Notes: generated from the letters alone by a model not told the origin. Positions 1 to 6,667 are shown, counted from the stretch's first letter. The stretch: 6,814 nucleotides of DNA from Planctomycetaceae bacterium (GCA_003445035.1 DLVV01000102.1:1-6814), one strand, 5' to 3'. Translations and numbers: made by a program.

Positions 1-40
1 CATCATCGGGGCGATGGGCATGCCAGGCATCATCGGGGCG
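1..40 (-). repeat. Short in-frame direct repeat in the kinase tail
   Basis: The 13-mer CATCATCGGGGCG occurs at 1-13 and again at 28-40. The 27-base offset is nine codons, so on the coding strand it gives a repeated Ala-Pro-Met-Met within a Pro/Met/Ala-rich tail. The first copy touches the window edge, so the array may continue outside. This looks like low-complexity tail expansion and not a mobile repeat. Confidence 0.55.
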
Positions 41-1182
41 GCGGGCATTGGTGCCGGTTGCTGGGGCGCGGCGGCCGGGGGGGGCGGATCGGGCGTGGCC
101 GACGGCTTACCGGATTCCTGTTCCAGGACGGTACGGGCCCGTTCGGCTTTCGTTTTCTCCCGTAGCTCCGCCTCGAACTTCATGTGCTCTTCGTACTGCT
201 TGGCCAACTCCGGGTTGGCCTCGAACTCCTTGGATCTCGCGGCGTCGGCGCGACTGTCGAGTGTCTTGACGATTCCACCGAGTTGGTCCGAGCCGTCCTC
301 CTCCGGGTCAGACGAGTCGGGGATCTCTTCCTTGAAGAACTTGGTGTTGCGGATGTCAGCGACCAGGTCCTCCATGCTCTCGTGTCGTTCAGCCGGGGTC
401 TTGGCCATCAGCTTGAGCACCAACCGGTCCAGTTCCGGGGACACGTTGCTGTTGAAATCCGAGGGTGGGGTCGGCTTGGTGGAGATGTGTCTCCTGAGCA
501 GGTCGTTGGGGGAGGCGCCTGTGAATGGCGGTTGACCGGCGAGGAGTTCGTAGAGAGTCACTCCCAGGCTGTACATGTCCGTCTGGGGGACCGCCTTCTG
601 CTTCTTGATCGTCTCGGGTGCGATGTAGGTCCGCGTCCCCTGGATGATCTTGCTTTTCTTCTTGATCTTGCAGGCCAACGAGAAATCGATCAGCCGGGCT
701 TCACCCGATTTGGTCATCAGCAGGTTGTCGGGCTTGACGTCCCGGTGGATCCACCCCTTGGAATGGACGTAGCCGAGTGCCTCGCAGACCTGTTCGAGCA
801 CCTTCTGTATCCGCCGTTGCGTCCCCAGCGGATCGGCGTTCATGGCCGTGTTGAGGTTTTGTGACCGGAAGTAGTCCATCGTGAAGTAGGCGACGGGGTC
901 CTTGACCGGCATGAGAGTCTGGACGTTGAACTTCATCTCATGGACGCGGACGAGATTCGGGTGGTCCAGTATCTCGCCCAGTTTGAATTCCTGTTTGAAC
1001 TGGGTGAGGATCGTCTTATGATCGGGATCGCTCGGAGCGGTGACGACTTCGTCGCGAAGCAGTTTCAGCGCAAAGGTCTTCCCGGTCCCTTCCTCGATCA
1101 CTTCGAACACATCGCTGACCTGGCCGGGCGCAATGTCGGTGACCACGGTGAACTGGTCGATTTTGAATACGTCGTCGGACAC
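1..1182 (-). CDS. Hanks-type serine/threonine protein kinase (C-terminus cut by window edge)
   Basis: Transfers phosphate from ATP to Ser/Thr of unknown target proteins. The 394 visible codons begin at GTG 1182, the only good start after an in-frame TAG about 40 bases upstream. The kinase domain spans roughly residues 11-278. It shows the ATP-anchoring Lys in FALKLL (K40), the helix-C Glu (E65) before DHPNLV, the catalytic loop HRDVKPDN (D148, K150, N153), the metal-binding Asp in DFS (D166), the activation segment GTRTYIAPE (188-190) and TDMYSLGV (D202). Two deviations are visible: the glycine loop keeps only its middle Gly (APGQVSDV, 18-25), and DFG is DFS. All catalytic residues remain, so activity is likely. 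An acidic linker, a charged helical stretch (about 310-350) and a Pro/Ala/Met-rich tail follow. No stop codon or membrane segment is seen before the edge. It is divergent from the redoxin-like gene at 1402. Confidence 0.95.
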   Translation of the reverse strand, partial: MSDDVFKIDQFTVVTDIAPGQVSDVFEVIEEGTGKTFALKLLRDEVVTAPSDPDHKTILTQFKQEFKLGEILDHPNLVRVHEMKFNVQTLMPVKDPVAYFTMDYFRSQNLNTAMNADPLGTQRRIQKVLEQVCEALGYVHSKGWIHRDVKPDNLLMTKSGEARLIDFSLACKIKKKSKIIQGTRTYIAPETIKKQKAVPQTDMYSLGVTLYELLAGQPPFTGASPNDLLRRHISTKPTPPSDFNSNVSPELDRLVLKLMAKTPAERHESMEDLVADIRNTKFFKEEIPDSSDPEEDGSDQLGGIVKTLDSRADAARSKEFEANPELAKQYEEHMKFEAELREKTKAERARTVLEQESGKPSATPDPPPPAAAPQQPAPMPAAPMMPGMPIAPMM

Positions 1183-1261
1183 TGGGTTCGTCCTGCCGTC
1201 GGAGTCGAAAAAACGGACCTAAGTCGCTGTCGGATCGGTCTTTGGCCGTTCGAGAATCCAG

Positions 1262-1288
1262 CTTATGAGCGGTCCGGAAACGTGTCAA
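1262..1288 (-). promoter_or_regulatory. Candidate sigma70-type promoter for the kinase
   Basis: On the minus strand a perfect TTGACA (1288-1283) is followed after 15 bases by CATAAG (1267-1262), which matches TATAAT at four of six positions. The spacer is shorter than the usual 16-18, which lowers confidence. It would give a leader of roughly 70 bases before the kinase GTG at 1182. The promoter assignment is inference from motifs only. Confidence 0.35.
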
Positions 1289-1315
1289 CAGGTGCTCGGG
1301 CGGCCTTGTGGACAC
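1282..1315. repeat. Imperfect inverted repeat in the divergent control region
   Basis: GTGTC (1282-1286) pairs with GACAC (1311-1315). Inside these arms, ACAGG (1288-1292) pairs with CCTTGT (1304-1309) if one T is bulged. The central loop is 11 bases. The left arm covers the TTGACA of the candidate kinase promoter, so it could be an operator, but the symmetry is imperfect and chance is possible. The rest of the 219-base intergenic region (1183-1401) shows no clear plus-strand promoter, small gene or RNA. Confidence 0.25.
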
Positions 1316-1390
1316 CTTCGGACTCTACGATGATGGACGTTCCAACGGCGTGGGTCATCAGATCGGCCGGCGTCCTGACGTGGATTGATG

Positions 1391-1395
1391 AGGAG
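1391..1395 (+). promoter_or_regulatory. Shine-Dalgarno site that fixes a GTG start
   Basis: AGGAG lies six bases before GTG 1402. This supports GTG as the start of the redoxin-like gene, and the encoded protein then opens directly with a signal peptide. Confidence 0.75.
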
Positions 1396-1401
1396 TGAAT
1401 C

Positions 1402-2742
1402 GTGAAGAGTCGACTGCTGTGCCTTTGCGTGATCAGCTGTGTCCTGGGAACGGCCGTACGGGCCGAGGTGATCGAGCTGCGATTCACCGGAACGCTTGGT
1501 CCCCGTCGCACGACGCTCAAGGCCCCGGAAAAGAAATTCACCCTCTACTGCCTGGTCGACCGCAAGACGGCCACGGCAGATTTTGTGATCGAGGAACAGG
1601 GGCCGGGCCGCTGGGCTTGGCCGGAGCGTTTCGGCAAGGTTGGGCTGGTCGGAGCCACCAAGCCGGGAATCCGGGTGCTATACGACCACGACGGCACGCT
1701 TTATCCCCAGGTCCTGCAACGCCCGGTGTTCGAGTATCCCGAGAAGCTCAAGCCCGGCACCAGTTGGACGGTCGAGCGAACCAAGTACAACGTGGCCGGG
1801 TCGCAATCGAAGAAGAATCGCCAATGTTGGCGAGTTGAACTGGCAAACCGTTTTGGTCGCAGCGGGTCGGTGTGGGTCGAGAAGTCGACCGGGCTGGTGG
1901 TCGCTGCTTCCCGGCGGATCGTGATGGGCCAGGGAGACGAGTTTGTGCTCGACATCGAACTGGCCTCGCAGAACCCCGTTGACGAAAAACGCCTGGCGAC
2001 GCTCGGGAAGCCCTTGGCCACCCTGCTGGGCATTCAGAAGACTCTGAAGCGAAAGCCCAATTCGACCCGTCCCGAACTGACCGCTGCCCAGATCAAGGCC
2101 GCCCAGGCGAAGATCGGACAGTTGAGCGGCGAAGCCCGGTCGACCCCGTTCGCGTCCCTGGTTGCTGCGATCCAGAAGGATCTTTCCGGCCAGTCCAAGC
2201 GGGCTGCCAGCGTTGGAGAACTGGCCAAGCAGAAGATGGGTAAGCCGGCCCCTTCGTTCAAGCTCTCGACGATTGATCGCAAGACCATTGATTCGAAGAG
2301 CCTGGCCGGCAAGATCGTCGTGCTGCACTTCTGGAGTTACAAGGGCGATCAACTGATCGAACCTTACGGCCAGGTCGGTTACCTCGATTTCCTGCACGGA
2401 AAGCGTCGCCGATTGGGAGTCTCGGTGATCGGGGTGGCGGTCAATCCGTCACTCGAGAATCCGCGGACGGCGCGGGCCGCACTGCGATCGGTGAAAAAGC
2501 TCAGGGAATTCATGAACCTGGACTACCCGGTCGCCATCGACGGCGGCAAGGTGCTCGATTCGTTCGGCGATCCGAGGCGGCTCGATGCCAAGTTGCCGTT
2601 GTGGGTTGTGATCGACGCCGAGGGCAAAGTGGCCGGTTACAAGGTCGGTTTCTACCGGATCAAGGCCGACGAGGGCCTGAGACAGCTGGACGAACTGCTG
2701 ATCCGCCTGATTCGCGAGAAGCGGAAGAAGTCGTCGAAGTGA
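1402..2742 (+). CDS. Exported TlpA/thioredoxin-like domain protein lacking the CxxC motif
   Basis: A 446-residue protein starting at GTG with a good Shine-Dalgarno site. Residues 1-21 look like a signal peptide (Lys/Arg start, hydrophobic core, VRA cleavage site), so it likely acts outside the cytoplasm. A less likely lipobox, VISC, sits at 10-13. Residues 22-200 form a domain I do not recognise, with its only cysteines at C50 and C142. A charged helical linker follows. From about 279 the sequence resembles TlpA/AhpC-TSA proteins: GKPAPSFKL, a LAGKIVVLHFW strand (301-311), a VSVIGVAV strand, LDYPVAIDG, and the cis-proline in KLPLWVVID (P399). Where the family has CxxC after FW, this protein has Gly and Leu (315 and 318), so classical thiol-disulfide chemistry is not expected from this domain. 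The C-terminus is Lys/Arg-rich. It is divergent from the kinase and convergent with the response regulator, with a 4-base gap. The role is unknown; binding or structural use of the fold is an inference. Confidence 0.9.
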   Translation: MKSRLLCLCVISCVLGTAVRAEVIELRFTGTLGPRRTTLKAPEKKFTLYCLVDRKTATADFVIEEQGPGRWAWPERFGKVGLVGATKPGIRVLYDHDGTLYPQVLQRPVFEYPEKLKPGTSWTVERTKYNVAGSQSKKNRQCWRVELANRFGRSGSVWVEKSTGLVVAASRRIVMGQGDEFVLDIELASQNPVDEKRLATLGKPLATLLGIQKTLKRKPNSTRPELTAAQIKAAQAKIGQLSGEARSTPFASLVAAIQKDLSGQSKRAASVGELAKQKMGKPAPSFKLSTIDRKTIDSKSLAGKIVVLHFWSYKGDQLIEPYGQVGYLDFLHGKRRRLGVSVIGVAVNPSLENPRTARAALRSVKKLREFMNLDYPVAIDGGKVLDSFGDPRRLDAKLPLWVVIDAEGKVAGYKVGFYRIKADEGLRQLDELLIRLIREKRKKSSK

Positions 2743-2746
2743 GTGG

Positions 2747-3223
2747 CTATTCGAGCACCGAGCCGGCGTTGAATCCATCGACCTCGGCCAGGTAGGCCAG
2801 CAAGCGGTCTCGCTCGTCGGTCAACTTCCGCACCCTCAACAGGGACTTCACGCGGGTGGTCAGTTCGAGTCGGTTGACCGGTTTGGTCAGGAAGTCGTCA
2901 CAACCGGCTTCGACAGCTCGCTCGATGTCACCCATCTCGTTGAGTGCCGTGACCATCAGGATCGGGATAGAGCTGGTTGTCTCGGCCTCTTTCAGCTGCT
3001 GGCAGACTTCATAGCCACTCAACCGCGGCATCATGATGTCCAGCAGCACCAGGTCGGGTGTAAACGCCTGGACCTGGTCCAGGGTCTCCTTTCCGTCGGT
3101 CGCCATCGCGATCTCGTACCCTTCATCGACGAGATACGCCTCGAGCAATTCGCGGTTCTGCTGGTTGTCATCGGCGATCAGCAGTCTCGCCGGCCGGTCA
3201 GATGACGAGGACGAAGAAGACAC
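2747..3223 (-). CDS. Single-domain response regulator (CheY/PleD-like receiver)
   Basis: A phosphorylatable receiver that would take phosphate from an unlinked histidine kinase. After a run of seven serines the receiver begins at RLLIADD. From the chosen GTG start the acidic pair is at 18-19, the phosphoacceptor Asp in LVLLDIMMP is at 62, the conserved Thr in MVTAL at 92, and the Lys in LTKPV at 114. All key residues are intact. The domain fills most of the 158 residues, leaving a short charged helix (RVRKLTDERDRLLAYL) and no output domain, so it probably acts by protein contact. The start is uncertain. An in-frame TTG at 3286, five bases after the upstream stop, would add 21 residues, but that stretch uses atypical codons and contains a -10-like TATACT. 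Neither start has a strong Shine-Dalgarno site. No histidine kinase lies nearby in the window. Confidence 0.9.
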   Translation of the reverse strand: MSSSSSSSDRPARLLIADDNQQNRELLEAYLVDEGYEIAMATDGKETLDQVQAFTPDLVLLDIMMPRLSGYEVCQQLKEAETTSSIPILMVTALNEMGDIERAVEAGCDDFLTKPVNRLELTTRVKSLLRVRKLTDERDRLLAYLAEVDGFNAGSVLE

Positions 3224-3275
3224 GGGAACGTGGATTTCGCTCAAAATGGAGAGGAAGCGGTGGGACAACGCGGCG

Positions 3276-3304
3276 AGTATAGTCAACGGTCCTATGGGCG
3301 GGAA
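3276..3304 (-). promoter_or_regulatory. Possible internal promoter for the response regulator
   Basis: TATACT (3281-3276) is a near-consensus -10. At a 17-base spacing the -35 position reads TTCCCG (3304-3299), which is poor. The same TATACTC string occurs at the candidate promoter of the oxidoreductase. Transcription from here would start near 3270 and exclude the TTG 3286 start, leaving GTG 3223. The -35 overlaps the end of the glycosyltransferase gene. Confidence 0.3.
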
Positions 3305-3984
3305 TCCCAGTCCCGGGGCATGGTGTCGAGGCGACGACTGCTGGCCGGAGCCAGCCCCTCCCCTGCCCCGCTTTCGTTCGCGGCCGCGAGTTCCCGGTCG
3401 AGGCGACTGAGGTCCTCGAGCGTGTCGATGTCGTACCAGCCGGGCAATTCGACGAACGATGTTCCGGCCGCCTCCAGTCTCTGACGCGTTTGTTCGAGCA
3501 CCCGCGAGGTGCCCCAGTCGATTCGTTGAAACAGTTCGGGAACCTCCCGTCGCTGTCCGACCAACACGTAGCCTCCGTCATCAGCCGGGACGAGCACGAC
3601 ATCGGCGTGCTCGAGTGCCGTGAAGGCCATCTCGATCGTCTCTTCGGGCAGTGTCGGGCTGTCGCTCCCGATGACGACGATTCGGTCGTCGTGGTTGAGG
3701 AGGTCGGAGGCGACGCCGGCCAGTCGATCGCCAAGCGATCCGGGCGGTTGTGTCCACAGTTCGAAGTGTTCCCCGGCCAGGTCCGTGAAGAACGTCTTGG
3801 CCGCCTCGCCCGGAGGCCAGGTCGCCAGCACCCGTCGGTGTCCGCAAGTGCTGAGGCGTGAGACGAGATCGACGAGAAACGCGGTGGCCAGTTCTGCGGC
3901 TGTGGAGTCTCCGACCGACTTGGCGAGCCGCGTCTTCACCTGCCCCGCCACGGGGTGCTTGGCCATGATCACCAGCGTGTTCAT
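3292..3984 (-). CDS. TIGR04282/DUF2064 family glycosyltransferase (GT-A, MobA/CofC-like fold)
   Basis: A 230-residue protein of the family often annotated as arsenosugar-type or rSAM-associated glycosyltransferase. It is expected to use a nucleotide-activated sugar or related nucleotide substrate, but the acceptor is unknown. The N-terminal signature AKHPVAGQVKTRLA (8-21) is the family's nucleotide-binding K-P-G-KTRL loop. Further motifs are the PPGSLGDRL segment (80-88), VIGSDSPTLP (104-113), which carries the metal-binding acid, and VPADDGGYVLVG (132-143). WYDIDTLEDL near the C-terminus also fits. The length is typical, with a low-complexity Ala/Gly/Ser/Arg tail of about 30 residues. The start is ATG 3984, without a clear Shine-Dalgarno site. 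It lies 39 bases after the glutaredoxin-like gene and just upstream of the response regulator, so it is probably co-transcribed. The LAGGxSxRMG loop of true MobA is absent, so it is not a plain MGD synthase. Confidence 0.88.
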   Translation of the reverse strand: MNTLVIMAKHPVAGQVKTRLAKSVGDSTAAELATAFLVDLVSRLSTCGHRRVLATWPPGEAAKTFFTDLAGEHFELWTQPPGSLGDRLAGVASDLLNHDDRIVVIGSDSPTLPEETIEMAFTALEHADVVLVPADDGGYVLVGQRREVPELFQRIDWGTSRVLEQTRQRLEAAGTSFVELPGWYDIDTLEDLSRLDRELAAANESGAGEGLAPASSRRLDTMPRDWDSRP

Positions 3985-4023
3985 CTCGGGGAGCCGGTTG
4001 GCGAGCGGGGCTGGAGAAGGAGC

Positions 4024-4575
4024 TTACTGGAGGAGGGTGTGTGGCAACGTGGCATCGATCAGGCGTCTTAGCAGCAGCACGTTGACCTGGCCCCGGAATC
4101 GTTCGCGGCCGTCAATCACCACCACCGGGACCAGGTTGCCGAAACGCTCGACCAGTTCCGGGTCGCTGTCGATATCGACCTCTGAGATGGCCGTGAGGAA
4201 CTCGGAATGCAGCAGCAGCGTGTCGAGGGCCTGGTGGCAGAGGTGACAGCCGGCACGGGTGTACAGGATGACCGAGTCGAATCGCAGCCCGGGCTGGTCG
4301 GGTTGCCATTGCGGATCTCGCGCTTCGGGTGGCTGACGGAGCAGGATCACGGCCAGCACGGCCAGGATCAGTGCTCCCATCAGGCCGTAGGCCCTGGACA
4401 TGTTGGACACCAGCTGGCGGTCGCCGAGTTCGGTGCCGGAAATTGCTGCCATGAAGCAGAGAACCGTGGCCAGTGACAGCAGCACACTCCCCAGGATCGG
4501 ACGCCAGGTTCCGTCGATCTTGCCGGTTTCCAGTTCCAGCTCGCGGCAGATGTCTTCGTCGCTGCGATCGTTCAC
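4024..4575 (-). CDS. Membrane-anchored glutaredoxin-like protein
   Basis: 183 residues from GTG 4575. The start overlaps the stop of the oxidoreductase as GTGA, which implies translational coupling. A short acidic N-terminus (1-26) is followed by two hydrophobic segments, about 27-46 and 63-79, and then a Pro-rich linker. The C-terminal domain (about 99-183) reads VILYTRAGCHLCHQA, with a CHLC redox pair at 110-113. A VDIDSDPEL segment and the cis-proline in LVPVVVIDG (P150) follow. This is the glutaredoxin-like/DUF836 type of thioredoxin fold. Arg residues just before the first and after the second segment suggest a hairpin with both ends in the cytoplasm, so the redox domain would face the cytosol. 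The open frame extends upstream to 5043, but that part is Arg/Pro-rich shadow of the oxidoreductase and is not used. The partner is not known; reduction or electron exchange with the neighbouring oxidoreductase is an inference. Confidence 0.87.
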   Translation of the reverse strand: MNDRSDEDICRELELETGKIDGTWRPILGSVLLSLATVLCFMAAISGTELGDRQLVSNMSRAYGLMGALILAVLAVILLRQPPEARDPQWQPDQPGLRFDSVILYTRAGCHLCHQALDTLLLHSEFLTAISEVDIDSDPELVERFGNLVPVVVIDGRERFRGQVNVLLLRRLIDATLPHTLLQ

Positions 4576-6656
4576 GATTCGAGTGACTCCACTTCGACCA
4601 GGTTGTCGAACAGGGTGGATCCGCCGCCGAGATCGGCCAGCCGCGTCGGCGTGGTTGCGTTGGCGTTCCATCCGCCCTCGACATGCTTGTTCCACCAGAT
4701 CCCCGTGGCCACGACCACTCCGTCGCGGACCGAATCTCCCACGCTGGCCTTCGCCCGGAACCAGCCACGGTCGTTGTGGATCCTGACCGCGTCTCCGCTG
4801 GTGATCCCTCGCGACGCGGCATCGTCGGCATGGATTTCGAGCTCGGGTTCTCCGGCCGCGGACTTCAGCGATTCGACGTTGGCGAAGGTCGAGTTGAGGA
4901 AGTGTGGCGAGGGGGGCGAGACGAGTTGCAGTGGGAAGCGGGTGGCCAGTTCTGGAGACGATGAGGCACTTTCGGCCGGTGGCGTGAAACCGGGCAAGGG
5001 GTCGATGCCCTGGTCGGCCAGTGACTGGCTGAAGAACTCGCACTTGCCACTGTCGGTGGCAAATCCTCCGTCCTGGTAGGGGCCTTGAGAGGTGTCGAGT
5101 CGAAGTCGCTGTGGCCCGTCGCTGCGCAGCGTGGCCAGCGTGATGCCCTCCAGTGCGGGTGGCTGTTGTGCCGCGAACTCGCCCAGGGCCTCGCGGACGA
5201 GATCCTCGTCACTGACGTCGAACAACTCGGGTTCGTATCTCATGGCCGCCGCCAGCCGTCGGAACAACTCGGTGTTCGGCACGCACTCGCCGGGGGGAGT
5301 GATGGCGGGGGTGTTCAGGGCGACGTGCAGGTGTCCGTAGGACCCGTGGAGGTCGAGGTGTTCGAGTTGCGTGCTGGCCGGCAGCACCAGGTCGGCGTAG
5401 TCGACCGTGTCGGTGGGGAACTGCTCGTGGACGACGGTGAACAGGTCGCTGCGGCCGAGTCCCTCGATCACGCCGCACTGGCCGGGTGCGATGGCCGCGG
5501 GGTTGGCGTTGTAGACAAACAGCAGGGAGACGGGTGGCCCGTCGAGTTGCCCGGACAGGGCCTCGGCCAACTGGTTCATGTTGATCGCCCGTGTGCCGGG
5601 AGGAACCAGGTCGGGTCGGGCCAGCCGATCGAGCGAGAAGGGGTAATTGCCGCTGGTCGAGAGCAGGACACCACCGGCGCGGTGCCGCCAGGCACCGATC
5701 ACCGCGGGCAGGCAACTGATGGTGCGGACGGCCATTCCTCCTCCGGCGTGCCGTTGCATTCCGTAGTTGACCCGGATCGCGGCCGGTGGGGTGGTGCCGT
5801 ATTCCCTGGCGAGTTGTTCGATGTCGTCGACGGGGACCCCGGTGACGTCCGACGCTCGTTGAGGCGACCAGTCGCGTGACACCCGTTCTTCGAGTGCTTC
5901 GGTTCCCAGGCAGTGCCGCTCCATGTAGTCCCGGTCGGCCAGGCCGTCGCGGAACAGGACGTGCATCAGTCCCAGGGCCAGGGCCGCATCGGTTCCGACC
6001 CGCGGTCGGATGTGCCAATCGCTCCGTTCGGCGGTGCGACAACGGTAGGGGTCGATCGTCACGATGCGGGCCCCCTGCTGCCGGGCCCTGTGCATCCGCA
6101 CCCAGAGGTGCATGTTGGTGACGGCGGTATTGGAACCCCAGTTGATGATGTACCGCGATTGGGCAAACGCTTCGGGATCGGTGCCCACCACGTTGCCGAC
6201 GGTTGCGGAAAATCCGACCAGGCCCGCGGTCGAGCAGATGGTCCGGAGCAACTGCGAGGCCCCCAGCCGGTGGAAGAACCGGCGGTCCAGGCTCTCGCCC
6301 TGGATCTTGCCCAGCGTGCCCGAAAAGCTGTACGGCAGCACCTGCTGGGGGTCATCGAGCGAGACGATCCGGTTGCGGATCTCCTGGATCGCCTCCTCCC
6401 AGCTGATCCTCTCAAATGCCTCGGTTCCTCCACCGCCCTTCGGGCCGATCCGTTTCATCGGGTGGAGGATCCGGTCGGGGTGTTCCACCCGTTCGAGGTA
6501 GCGCGAGACCTTGTGGCAGAGGAATCCGTCGGTGAAGGGGTGATCGGGGTCACCGGCGACAGCCACGGGCCGACCGTCCTGCAGGCGGACCGTCATTCCG
6601 CAGGTGTCGGGGCAGTTGTGAGGGCAGACGGCGCGGATGGTCTCGAGTTTTGCCAT
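4572..6656 (-). CDS. Molybdopterin (bis-MGD) dependent oxidoreductase, DMSO reductase superfamily
   Basis: 694 residues from ATG 6656, complete. The N-terminal Cys motif C11-x3-C15-x3-C19-x27-C47 (CPHNCPDTC) should bind one [4Fe-4S] cluster. The catalytic domain follows: ISWEEAI (84-90), a YSFSGTLG region, then LLRTIC (136-141), whose C141 aligns by context with the Mo-ligand Cys/Sec of formate dehydrogenase and NapA. Pterin-binding landmarks are INWGSN (171-176), VTIDPYRCRTA (199-209) and RPRVGTDAALALG (217-229). LVLPASTQLEHLD lies in the third domain. The molydopterin-binding C-terminal domain runs from about 574 to 692. There is no Tat signal, so it is probably cytoplasmic. No separate FeS subunit, membrane anchor or MGD chaperone is nearby. 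The substrate cannot be read from sequence; it resembles uncharacterised MopB-type dehydrogenases (BisC/FdhH relatives). It is the first of four closely packed minus-strand genes. Confidence 0.95.
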   Translation of the reverse strand: MAKLETIRAVCPHNCPDTCGMTVRLQDGRPVAVAGDPDHPFTDGFLCHKVSRYLERVEHPDRILHPMKRIGPKGGGGTEAFERISWEEAIQEIRNRIVSLDDPQQVLPYSFSGTLGKIQGESLDRRFFHRLGASQLLRTICSTAGLVGFSATVGNVVGTDPEAFAQSRYIINWGSNTAVTNMHLWVRMHRARQQGARIVTIDPYRCRTAERSDWHIRPRVGTDAALALGLMHVLFRDGLADRDYMERHCLGTEALEERVSRDWSPQRASDVTGVPVDDIEQLAREYGTTPPAAIRVNYGMQRHAGGGMAVRTISCLPAVIGAWRHRAGGVLLSTSGNYPFSLDRLARPDLVPPGTRAINMNQLAEALSGQLDGPPVSLLFVYNANPAAIAPGQCGVIEGLGRSDLFTVVHEQFPTDTVDYADLVLPASTQLEHLDLHGSYGHLHVALNTPAITPPGECVPNTELFRRLAAAMRYEPELFDVSDEDLVREALGEFAAQQPPALEGITLATLRSDGPQRLRLDTSQGPYQDGGFATDSGKCEFFSQSLADQGIDPLPGFTPPAESASSSPELATRFPLQLVSPPSPHFLNSTFANVESLKSAAGEPELEIHADDAASRGITSGDAVRIHNDRGWFRAKASVGDSVRDGVVVATGIWWNKHVEGGWNANATTPTRLADLGGGSTLFDNLVEVESLES

Positions 6657-6667
6657 GAACGGCCTGA

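Noticed and set aside
184..864. Long open frame on the plus strand opposite the kinase
   Set aside because: It is antisense to clear kinase motifs on the minus strand and shows no recognisable domain; long antisense frames are expected in GC-rich DNA.
940..1398. Plus-strand open frame opposite the kinase N-terminus and through the intergenic region
   Set aside because: It lies antisense to the kinase start and its sequence has no family features.
1678..2397. Minus-strand 239-codon open frame opposite the redoxin-like gene
   Set aside because: The plus strand has a signal peptide, a ribosome site and a recognisable domain; the opposite frame has none.
3275..3286. TTGACTATACT as a promoter on the minus strand
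   Set aside because: The -35-like and -10-like hexamers abut with no spacer, so they cannot work as a pair; only the TATACT is kept as a weak -10.
4576..5043. Upstream extension of the glutaredoxin-like gene
   Set aside because: The frame is open but Arg/Pro-rich and fully overlaps the conserved C-terminal domain of the oxidoreductase; the GTGA overlap gives a better start.
5085..5879. Plus-strand 264-codon open frame inside the oxidoreductase
   Set aside because: Antisense shadow of a well-supported gene, Gly/Val/Arg-biased and without motifs.
5209..6042. Minus-strand 277-codon open frame in another frame of the oxidoreductase
   Set aside because: Extremely Arg/Pro/His-rich, typical of an out-of-frame reading of GC-rich coding DNA.
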